Positions 55,764 to 64,000 of a DNA stretch of 64,000 nt are shown here, piece by piece; position 1 is the first letter of the stretch; each line of letters opens with the position of its first letter. Made by a program: the position numbers and the translations under genes. The notes under the pieces were generated by a model. It was not told the origin of the DNA, did no database searches, and saw nothing but the letters and a program-made list of their open reading frames with translations. Location of the stretch: positions 9,548,001-9,612,000 of the forward strand of contig JAWHQI010000068.1 of NCBI GenBank assembly GCA_033032865.1. Reading direction: 5' to 3'. The DNA is from Dactylorhiza incarnata. Its lineage: Eukaryota; Streptophyta; Magnoliopsida; Asparagales; Orchidaceae.

Positions 55764-57065
55764 TGAAAGTGCACAGTTAACCTCACTAGAATTCTCTAGA
55801 GGGGGGGGGGGTGAATAGAGATTAAAAATATTTTGTGCAAAGTTAATATATATATATATATATATATGTGTATAATCACAGATTAGAGCTTCCCACACAC
55901 CAACAAGAATTAAGCAAGAAAATAAAGTAAATGCAAGAAAATAAATCACAGCACAACACAAGAAAATATAGTGGTTCCCCAAACTTTGGGTAGTCCACTC
56001 TTCTACCCCCTTGGTAGGAATTCACTATCTTGTACTGAGTCTTTTGATAAGGAGACTCTTAGAACCACCCTGAGTCTTTTGACAAGGAGATTCTTAGAAC
56101 CAACTGAGTCTTTTGACAAGGAGACTCTTAGAACCAGTACACTGAATTTTTTGAAGAGAGATTCTAAGAACTCTTTTACAATGTTAGATGTAAGAAAGAA
56201 AGCAGGAAAGATATAAGGACAAGAATGAATCTTCTTCCTAGCAAGAAGATTGGAAGCACAAGAAGTGAATTGAATCTTTCTTCTATAGAGAGAAGAAGAT
56301 TTGCAGACTTTCTCTCTTTGTGAGAGCTATCAGATTTTGCAGCAGTGTGATTTCAGAAGCAGAAGAAGAAGAGGTGGTTGAATGTTGCTGCATAGCTTTT
56401 TCTCAATTTCTCTCTTTTCTCTTGGGAGCTTTTCCTCTATTTCAAAATGTATGTGGTGGATCACTCAACTGTCATTTTCTGCCGACCTCCTCTTTATTTA
56501 TAGCTCTGTGTATTCAAAATAATGCTATAGGAGGATAATTAATTAGCAGTCAGAAAAATAGAAAGATGAAAATGTTTCCATAATATTTATTTCTGTAGAA
56601 GGAAAGAACCAATTCAGATTTCAAATAAAATCCAAATAAGTTAAATCAAATTAGCCAAGAATCAGATATAAGGAAAGAATGATTCAGAACGGCTATAAAA
56701 TATTGACACTTATTCCATATAAATCAGATCTATTGAAAGAAGGAAAGAGATCTGGCGCATATTTAAATTCTGTCATGGAAATCGAAGTGCGTCGATTACT
56801 ATTCGACGCAAGCGTCGAGAGCATCCTTTCTGGACGTCGAGAGAAAAATAAGGAAGGTGCGTCGACTGAGGTGCGTTGACTTCATTAGATGCGTCGACTA
56901 GAAATCAGAGTGGCGTCGACTAGACTTACGTCGAAATCTTCCTAGAGTTACTTCGACTCAACCTGAAGGAAACGTCGAATACTATTCGACGCATATTTAC
57001 TTAGCCTTGTTTTTTTCATTCTTAGAATTCATTTCTAGGGGTTAAGAGAAATCATTTTCCCAACA
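55764..57065 (-). repeat. 5' LTR of element J
   Basis: The LTR is 1302 bp and is the partner of 49635-50929. G11 at 55801-55811 against G18 in the partner, and a longer TA run near 55850-55866, are the main length differences. A TATA box is the complement of 56495-56502. Confidence 0.93.
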
Positions 57066-57773
57066 TGCTTCAATGTTTAATCTGCTGATTTTGTTGTGAA
57101 AAGAAAAAAAAATAGAAAAGAGAAAAAGAAAATTGAAAAAAATGGATAAAGAAAGAAAAAGTTTAATTGAAAATAATTGTTGATTTGTATTTGGGAGTGG
57201 GCAGTGCACACACCCATTGTTAAAAAGTTAAGTCTGGGGGTGTGGTGTACTCGCATATATTTGGGTTAGCGGATATATTATCTTTTTGGTTTATGCTAGC
57301 TCATTTGGGTTTGGTGTCTAGCCTCCATGTTTATCCTTGTTTACCTCACTGAAACCCAAGCCGCATCTTCACCTAAAGTCCTACTGATTCGTGAGTGAGC
57401 CAAACCAGTGCCGTGGAGAGAGTGCGAACAGGCAAGCCTATGGTCACCGACATTGGTGGATTCCTTTGGAGGTTGTCCTGAGCCACGATCTTTGGCAATG
57501 CTCACATTTGCGATTAGTATATTTTCTCCCTACGCGTGACCGAATGATTCGCCGTGATTCTATTTTTGAGTAGTAATAAATTTTTGATACGCATTTGAGA
57601 AAAGTACAAACTGTTATGCATACTTAGAAATTTCCTCTGTTATTTTTTTATGCGTGCGAGCACGCGACTTCGCATGGTACTCGGTGTCGTAATTTCTCTG
57701 TTAGCTAGTTGTTTTTCCCCGTCTACTTAGATTTTGTTTGCTCGGGACGTGCAAACAGGTAAGTCTGGGGGTG
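57066..57773 (+). other. Post-gag region of element I, last part, with polypurine tract
   Basis: AAGTCTGGGGGTGTG occurs at 57231 and again at 57761, where it immediately precedes the 3' LTR (TGATGAG at 57774). The latter is the functional-looking polypurine tract. No gene is present. Confidence 0.75.
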
Positions 57774-59298
57774 TGATGAGTCCTGATCATATACACATAT
57801 TTGGACTCATCTAGGCCGGTATTCTAGTCGTTTCACTGCACTTTAGCCATGTTTCAGCTCATATTTGTCTTTCTATGCTAGGTGCACTTCTTGGCCTAAT
57901 TTGGTGTATTTTATGCTTATTCCCTTTTGATAGCCTTATCATTTTGTTGAGTACCACTTTCAGTGGCCTGATTAGCATTTCTGTAGAAACAGGAGTCGTG
58001 CAGGTGTTCCTGGTAAAATTCTGTACAGGAACACTGCACACGATCACTGGTTCAATTGCGCACGACCACTGGTCGTGCGCCGCTGATCGTGTGCACTTAA
58101 CCCTTTTTTCTGAGTTCTGTCTCGGACAGTGCGCACGACCACCTACGATAGTGCGCACGACCAGCAGTCGTGCGCCACTATTCGTGCGCACTTAACATCA
58201 ATTTCATGAGTTCTGTTTCGACCAGTGCGCACGACCACCTACGATAGTGCGCACGACCACCGGTCGTGCGCCACTGGTCGTGCGAACATGGCATTTTATA
58301 AATTTCTTACTTTGCAGGCTCCACCCAGTTAGGCGCACGATCACAGAACTCCAACGCGCACGACCACTGGTCGTGCGCCAATGACCGTGCGCAGTATTTA
58401 TTCCAGCGCCTATATAATGTTCTGATCCGCAAAATTAGGTATCGAGGGGTTCCGGGAGCGCGATTTGCCGTCCGTACGCCGCCGTTTTCCACTTCTAACC
58501 ACCTCCACCTCATCTTCCGCAAGGGGAAGTCATCTCCAGCCATTCCAAGTAATCCTCCATCGTCCGGGAGCATTCTCCGCCCTCCGCAAGCACTCAAGCA
58601 AGCTATCTCCAGTTCGGTCCGGTGAAAAGAATAGTCATCCTGAGGTAGAAGACGATGGAAGCACGTGGAGAGGTCGTGACAGTCTCTCAACGCCGGAAGC
58701 ACAGTCCGCCCGAGTCCGGAGGTAGCTTGACAAACTACCATTCCGGCCGTGAACGGCCGCTAGTCTTCGTCCATTGGTTGATTTCTTCCTCCCCTTGTTG
58801 TACTCCTTTGAATCATTTAAACTTGAATATCATGATGTTTAGTTTAAATGCAATGGTTGTTTCTTATCCGTTCATCAGTATTTGCTTGTGATACGTCTCA
58901 CCTTCACTCACTCACTCACGCACTCATCGTGTTCGATTCGCGTTAGCAAGAGCTAACAGTGATTTGCAAAGAGGTGTTTGCGACCCTCACTCCCCGCACC
59001 AGTGATCACTTCATTCGCATGCGCACCGTCCATCTGCCTCACGAAGCTCGGCATCGCGGCCGTTGCATCCATCTCACCTTGTGAAGCGGTGATTTCGACC
59101 CGCATTTCTTTTATTGTTGTTAACGGTAGGAAACAAAATCAAAACCCCATTTTCTGTGATTGTTCCCGCTTGTGTAACATTTGTCACACAACGCAATTCG
59201 TTCACCCAACCTGCATTCCTCAAGAGACCGACACTCGGGGATCCTATTCCCAACATTTATTACTTGCGCGACTGGTGCACTTGCCGAACATCGCATCA
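57774..59298 (+). repeat. 3' LTR of element I
   Basis: The LTR is 1525 bp and nearly identical to 44518-46043. TATATAA is at 58411-58417. It ends CGCATCA and is followed by GTTAT. Confidence 0.93.
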
Positions 59299-60293
59299 GT
59301 TATGCTAGAGGACTAGGCATTGAGCTGCTCACCCAGACCAACTACAAGAAGTGGAAGTCATGCATGGAGAGTTACCTGCTTGGAGAGGACCTATGGGAGG
59401 TCGTTAGAGGAGATGAGCAAGAGGAAGTTGTAGCTGCCGGAGATAATGGTCCAGCTGTGAGAGCTTGGAGGAAGACTAACGCCAAGGCGGAGTTCACTCT
59501 GAAGAGAGAAATTTCACCTGACTTGTTCAACCACATCATAAGTTACAAGTCAGCGTCTGGTATCTGGAAAGCCCTCGATGGGCTATTCAACAAGAAGAAT
59601 GTAGCGCGGCTACAGTTTCTGGAGAATGAGTTGGCGCGGTCCACTTAAGGAGAGTTGTCGATTTCCACCTTCTTCCTGAAGGTGAAGAATCTATGTGCAG
59701 AGATCTCGGCGTTGGATCTTGATGAGCCGATCTCTGAGGCGAAGCTGAAGAGTCATATACTCTGAGTCTTGTGGAAGGAGTACACTATGTTTATTACGTC
59801 AGTGCAAAGATGGGCTACTCAACCCTCCCTTTTGGAGCTGGAGAACCTGCTGTCGTCATCTCAGGGGGAGATAGCGAGGCGTTGTTCTCAGGCAAGAAGA
59901 AGACCTGGGACAAGAAGAAGAAGAACTCTAGAGAAGGACCCTCAACGTCCTCTCAAGGAGATAAGGGGAAGTTCCTCCCTGCTCATGATGAGAAGGGGAG
60001 ATTTCTTTGTTTTTCCTGTAAGAAGTACGGACACATGGCAAAGGACTGCCGGTCTAATCTGAAGGCCGGTAATGTTGATAACAAGGAGGATGACCATCTG
60101 AGAGGTGGAAGAAGAGGTGGAGGAAGAGGTGGAGGTCACCAGGGTGGTGAAGGCGGAGACAACTACTTGTTGGCTGAGATGACGGCAACGCCAGTTGATG
60201 TCTTAGCCTCCATCAACTTTGAGAACGACTGGATAGTGGATTTCGGTTGCGGGCACCATCTCACTAGAGATGTGTCTAAGTTTCCCTCCTTGA
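59299..60293 (+). pseudogene. gag, zinc knuckle and protease start of element H
   Basis: The frame resumes after element I with a UBN2-type copia Gag (LLTQTNYKKWKSCMESYLLG, YKSASGIWKALDGLFNKKNV). A TAA at 59646-59648 and a TGA at 59763-59765 break a frame that otherwise continues as normal Gag. Near 59880 the frame shifts to a Lys-rich stretch, the zinc knuckle CFSCKKYGHMAKDC and a Gly/Arg-rich linker. The protease start is DWIVDFGCGHHLT, where the catalytic DSG has become DFG. The frame changes again near 60294. Confidence 0.83.
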
Positions 60294-61499
60294 TGGCTAT
60301 GGTGGAACTGATGCTATCATCAAGGCGGATGATACGGTGCATCCAGTTGAGAAGGAAGGGATGGTATCCCTTGGAAGTGAAGAGAAGCCCGTGACACTGA
60401 AGAGTGTGTATCACGTGTCGTGCATGATGAAGAACCTCTTCTCGGTTGCGAATGCAGTGGATGCAGGATACCACGTGTTGTTTGAACTGAAGGAGGTGAA
60501 GTTCCTGATGAACCTGTCTTCAGTTGATGTTGATGTCACGCTCACCGGGAGAACGGTGAAGGACTTGTATCTTCTATCTGCAAGTGCCTATATGGATAAG
60601 CTGAAGACAAATGACAGCGCAGCGATCTGGCATGAGAGGCTAGGTCACGTGGGGATGGATAAGTTGAAGATGATAGCAGCGAAGTGTCTGGTGTCTGGCC
60701 TGCCTAATCTCTCTTCTTACGGCAATGATCATGTGTGCGAAGGCTGCCAATTTGGAAAGTCAAATCGACTTCCATTTGACAAGTCAGAGACCAGGTGTAA
60801 GGCATCTCTTGAGTGCGTACACGTTGATGTGATGGGGCCATGCACCACCCTGAATTATGGAGGAAATAAGTATGCGTTGGTCTTGGTAGATGACTATAAC
60901 CGCTACACATGGGTTTACTTCTTGAGGGAGAAGGCAGAGGTGTTTGAGAAGTTCCAAGAGTGGAAGGAACTTGTGGAGGGGAGGCTGAACCTGAGGGTGA
61001 AGAAGCTGCGAAGTGATAATGGGGGGAGTTTACCTTTAACTCATTTGCTTCTTTCTGCAGGAAAAAAGGCATTCGGCGAGAGCTCTCCTGCGCCCACACC
61101 ACTCAACAAAATGGGGTCGCAGAGAGGAAGATCTTCCATATGGTGGAGACTACCAGGAGTTGGCTACATGCCAAGGGGATTCCCAAAGCCTTGTGGGTGG
61201 AGGGAATGGCGTCTGCCACCCATGTTATCAACCGGCTACCTCTGAGTCCTAACAGGATGGTGTCTCCACACCAACTCATATTTGGGGAGAAGCCAAATGT
61301 GAGTCACATGAGGGTGTTTGGCTCTACCTGCTTCGTGCACGTTCCGGAGGCTGAGAGAACCAAGTTGGAGCCGAAAGCGAGGAAGTTTGTCTTCATTGGC
61401 TATGATGAGCGGAAGAAGGGGTGGAAGTGCATGAATCCGCAGACCCACAAGTTCGTCATCTCGCGCGATGTAGTGTTTGACGAACTGATCTTGTATTAG
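60294..61499 (+). pseudogene. Protease end and integrase of element H
   Basis: From 60294 the protease end is followed by the GAG-pre-integrase zinc domain (WHERLGHVGMDKLKMIAAKC, CEGCQFGK). The integrase core follows with the first catalytic Asp in HVDVMGP and the second in LRSDNGG. A frameshift near 61022 in a run of G moves the frame. The following integrase part (TTQQNG-type motif near 61100, with catalytic Glu, and ALWVEGMASATHVINRLPLS) continues to 61499. The core motifs are copia-type and the order is complete. Confidence 0.85.
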
Positions 61500-61511
61500 G
61501 GAGTCTCTTAT

Positions 61512-62037
61512 GTGGTGCTGCTAGAGAGTGGAGAATCTAGCAGGGGAGAAGAGAGAGTCACTAAGGACTCTATGTTGGAGTTGGAGGTATCTCCAAGTGC
61601 CCCATCGCCATCTGGCTTAGGGGGAGCTTTGATCTCTAGAAGCAGGGGGAGCGCTGCTTTAAGAGAAGTTAAAAGAGGAGTTGGAGAGGAGGAGTCAATC
61701 AGAGTGGTAGAAAGTGGCCAAGCCTTGAGGATGTCGAAGCGGACCATCGTCCCTCCTGCTCGCTATAAGGAGGGGAACTTCGTAAGTTTGGTCTCTTGCT
61801 TCTTCGCAGGACCACTCGACGAGAGGGAACATCCCCGCTTTGAAGATGTTGTAGCCACTAAGGAGTGGGACGTGGCCATGGATGAGGAGATGGATGCCTT
61901 GAAGAAGAATGAGACATGGGACCTTGTTCCAATGGTGGAGGGCATCAAACCTGTCACCTGCAAGTGGGTGTACAAGGTGAAGAAGAGAGCTGACGGAGGA
62001 GTAGAGCGGTACAAGGCTAGGCTTGTCGCTCGAGGTA
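61512..62037 (+). pseudogene. Start of RT of element H, cut by element K
   Basis: A serine/glycine-rich linker is followed by the beginning of copia RT: KEWDVAMDEEMDALKKNETW, CKWVYKVKKRADGGVERYKA, RLVARG. At that point, 62037, the LTR of element K starts. The catalytic part of RT would be beyond K, outside this window. Confidence 0.85.
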
Positions 62038-63624
62038 GTTGGAACATGCTTTCCGCATCTCTTGGTTTGACAATAAGAAATCCTATTGTATTTGATCTTG
62101 CTTGTGTTTATAGTGTGCAGGTACTATAGTAATATAACCCTATGAACAGGATGCTGATTGATGACGATTCTCTGAAAAAAGAGCTACCACTCGCGTTAGT
62201 TGTTAACGCCCCGCGTTAACAACCGTTGTGTTGGAAACTGTTGAGAAGGAAACCGCTGAGAATGGAACTGGTGTTCGACGAAATGAAAACTGCGTTCGAC
62301 GAAATTGCGTTCGACGAACTGCATGCTCTACCGCGGCGTTCGACGAACTGCATGCTCTACCGCGGCGCTCGACGAAATGCATGCTTTACCGCGGCGCATT
62401 AGCACTACCGCTGGCGCTAGCTAATCGACGAAATGGTGTTCGGCAAAAATAGATGTCGTTCGACGAAGTTGAGTTCGACAAAATTGAGTTCGTTGAAATG
62501 AAAACTGTGTTCGACGAAATGTGAGGTCGGTTCGACGAAGATGCGCCCGATTAAAAGAGATGTGCACTACCGCGGAGCGTTAGCACTACCGCTGGCGCTA
62601 GCATAAATGGAAACAATTGACGAGAAGGAAACAGTGGAGAAAAAGGAATGTCGATGTGATGCTATTTTGGTAAGTACTATCGCGGCGCGTTAAGGACTAA
62701 CGCCCGGCGGTAGATTTTGGAATCCTCCCGTCTGCATGTGATTGAGGAGCAAATATAGAAGGAGATATTGGCTGAAGGAAGATTATCTCGCTATCGCGGA
62801 GCGTTAGCGTTACCGCGGCGCGCTAGTCGGAGCTCAAAGTTTGGCGCTCAAATGTTACCTAATCTGCCATAATCTGTGTGCTTATTCTTTGCCTAATGTG
62901 GCAACCGCGGGGCGGTAGTACTACCGCAGGCGGTAGCGGCTGATTCTATTTAAATATGCGCCTCCTCCGTTGTTGCTTGCTGTTACAGAACGAATTGAAA
63001 TCATATATTCAGAGCACTCGTGAGAGCCTTCTCCAAGCAGCCCGAAGAACTCCGTCAACGTTCGTGAACGCAAAGATCTTGAAGACCAATCCGATTGCAT
63101 ATACATCGACATCAAGTTCTTCTTTTGAGGGAGTTTTAGTTTTTGTTTTGTATTTGTCTTTTATTTTATCATTGTAATCGGTTCGTGAATTCACCACACG
63201 GCGACTAGGTCTAGGTAGGACTTAGGGAGTAATTCGCCTCGTGTTGGCAACTGGGTCTAGGGAGTAGATCTAGGGGGTGCTCGAGGCCTTTCTGGTGATA
63301 GATTGGCTAGAGCGGCTTGAGGCCGTATCTGGGGAGAGATCGGCTAAAGCCAACCGGTTCGTGGGGATACGAGTCGGTATAGAAAACAAAAAGGGTTTTA
63401 GTATTATTCGCTTTGATTTCTAGCGTCATTGAAATCAGATTTTGTAATCAATTTTATAAATGAAAATCATGTCTTTTCTTGTTTAATAAAATTGATTTTA
63501 TTTTTAATTTCATTATCTCTTTACTTTTGTCGACCAAAATATCAAAAGTTTTCTGTTAAAGTTTAAAGTTTTTAAAACCCTTATTCACCCCCCCCCCCCT
63601 CTAAGGGCACCTACAGATCCAACA
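62038..63624 (+). repeat. 5' LTR of element K
   Basis: The LTR is 1587 bp. It starts AGTTGGAACATGC (TG mutated to AG) and ends GATCCAACA. It has TTCGACGAA units (62270-62530), TAACGC/GCGTTA and CTACCGC/GCGGTAG dyads (62199-62936), a TATA-like TATTTAAATA near 62947-62956 and C12 at 63588-63599. Confidence 0.87.
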
Positions 63625-63626
63625 AG

Positions 63627-63638
63627 TGGTATCAGAGC
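63627..63638 (+). other. Primer-binding site of element K
   Basis: TGGTATCAGAGC stands two bases after the LTR. Confidence 0.9.
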
Positions 63639-63673
63639 TAGGCTATTCCAAATCAGCTTAACAACCGGGAATA

Positions 63674-64000
63674 ATGGCGTCTCTTGATCATGATCTCGCT
63701 TCTACTAGTGGGGAAAATTTTAATATAAATGAAAAAGTATTATCACCACCGTTATTTATGGGCAAAAATTATAAAGGGTGGAAAATATTAATGAAAAATT
63801 TTCTTAAGGCCTTAGATGGAAAAGTTTGGAATATTACTTTTGAAAAGCCACCTAGCATACTAACTAGAAACAAAATTGTTTTAAATGCAAAATCTATGAA
63901 TAGTATATTTTGTGCGTTAGACCAAAATATTTTCAAACTTATTTATACTTTACCTACCGCTTATGAGATTTGGAATTTTCTTGAAAGAACTTATGATTCT
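63674..64000 (+). CDS. gag: Gag N-terminus of element K, open to the window edge
   Basis: The ATG at 63674 has the same GGGAATAATGGCGTCT context as in C. All 109 codons to the end of the window are open and encode the UBN2-type Gag domain, starting MASLDHDLASTSGENF and including ALDQNIFKLIYTLPTAYEIW. The next part of the protein is outside the window. Of the three family members this is the only gag without a visible break so far. Confidence 0.82.
   Translation, partial: MASLDHDLASTSGENFNINEKVLSPPLFMGKNYKGWKILMKNFLKALDGKVWNITFEKPPSILTRNKIVLNAKSMNSIFCALDQNIFKLIYTLPTAYEIWNFLERTYDS

Larger units (their letters stand above)
49635..57065 (-). mobile_element. Element J: copia-type LTR element with gag and an extra ORF, no pol
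   Basis: The element is 7431 bp, with LTRs 49635-50929 and 55764-57065 and perfect target duplication TGCTT (49630-49634, 57066-57070). On the minus strand the order is 5' LTR, primer site, gag with one stop, a gag tail with a second zinc knuckle, then a separate decayed ORF of about 595 codons, polypurine tract and 3' LTR. No protease, integrase or RT is seen. The LTRs are almost identical by eye, so J is probably the youngest insertion in the window. Confidence 0.92.
44518..59298 (+). mobile_element. Element I: Athila-like gypsy retrotransposon with gag-protease only
   Basis: LTRs at 44518-46043 and 57774-59298 (1526 and 1525 bp) are both TGATGAGTCC...CATCGCATCA, flanked by the perfect duplication GTTAT (44513-44517, 59299-59303). 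Primer site TGGCGCCGTTGCCGGGGA. One long gag-protease gene is followed directly by the Athila-type post-pol signature GGGAGACAACCCA (about 48630), with no RT, RNase H or integrase between them. Element J is inserted in the 3' region. The LTRs differ at few sites by eye, so I is fairly recent. Confidence 0.93.
43627..62037 (+). mobile_element. Element H: decayed Ty1/copia retrotransposon split by I and cut by K
   Basis: 5' LTR (43627-44434), primer site and the first gag codons (44496-44512) are followed by element I. H resumes after the second GTTAT at 59299-59303 with gag, zinc knuckle, protease, integrase and the first part of RT, where element K cuts it at 62037. The remainder is beyond the window. 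At least two stops and four frameshifts are visible, so H is inactive. Removing I and one GTTAT would leave the gag frame continuous across the site, which confirms the insertion. Confidence 0.87.
62038..64000 (+). mobile_element. Element K: third gag-only copia-type element, left part
   Basis: 5' LTR, primer site and start of gag are in the same layout as A and C. The element runs off the right edge. It is inserted in the RT of H. The 5 bases before it, GAGGT (62033-62037), are the presumed target duplication, unproven without the other end. Whether it lacks pol is inferred from A and C only. Confidence 0.8.

Overview
The window looks like intergenic heterochromatin of a flowering plant. It is AT-rich and almost wholly built of LTR retrotransposons of the Ty1/copia and Ty3/gypsy superfamilies. 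Their primer-binding sites (TGGTATCAGAGC-type for copia, TGGCGCCGTTGCCGGGGA for the Athila-like element) are typical of plants. I found no convincing host gene, tRNA, rRNA or CRISPR array. The species cannot be read from the sequence.

Left half. Element A (1-5892, minus) is a gag-only copia-type element that runs off the left edge. Element B (6200-12752 plus 36742-36871) is a decayed Athila-type gypsy element with protease, RT, RNase H and integrase remnants, a hairpin-rich 3' region and one LTR. Element C (12753-36741) sits inside that LTR. It is another gag-only copia-type element with target duplication ATAGT on both sides. C was in turn hit by D (15708-22681, gag-only gypsy, TSD ATTAT), by E (about 23648-25290, reversed Athila-like LTR fragment) and by F (27048-33889, decayed copia on the minus strand, TSD GCCTT/ACCTT).

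Middle (36872-43626). This part holds a 340-bp direct duplication, a 60-bp minisatellite, a TTGACC-rich tract and the 5' end of a Tat-like gypsy element G (minus).

Right half. Copia element H starts at 43627 and is split inside its gag start by element I (44518-59298, Athila-like gag-protease element without RT or integrase, TSD GTTAT). I is itself split by J (49635-57065, minus, gag plus an extra long reading frame, TSD TGCTT). H is also cut in its RT by K (62038 onward), a third member of the A/C family that runs off the right edge with an open gag.

How the parts fit. Four pol-less families (A/C/K, D, I, J) keep capsid genes, LTRs and priming sites but lack RT and integrase, so they would need enzymes from autonomous relatives. 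Nearly every LTR family here also carries its own set of short inverted repeats. In several families the two arms changed together, which suggests selection for, or a copying mechanism that maintains, dyad symmetry. That pattern is the most interesting unexplained signal in the window.
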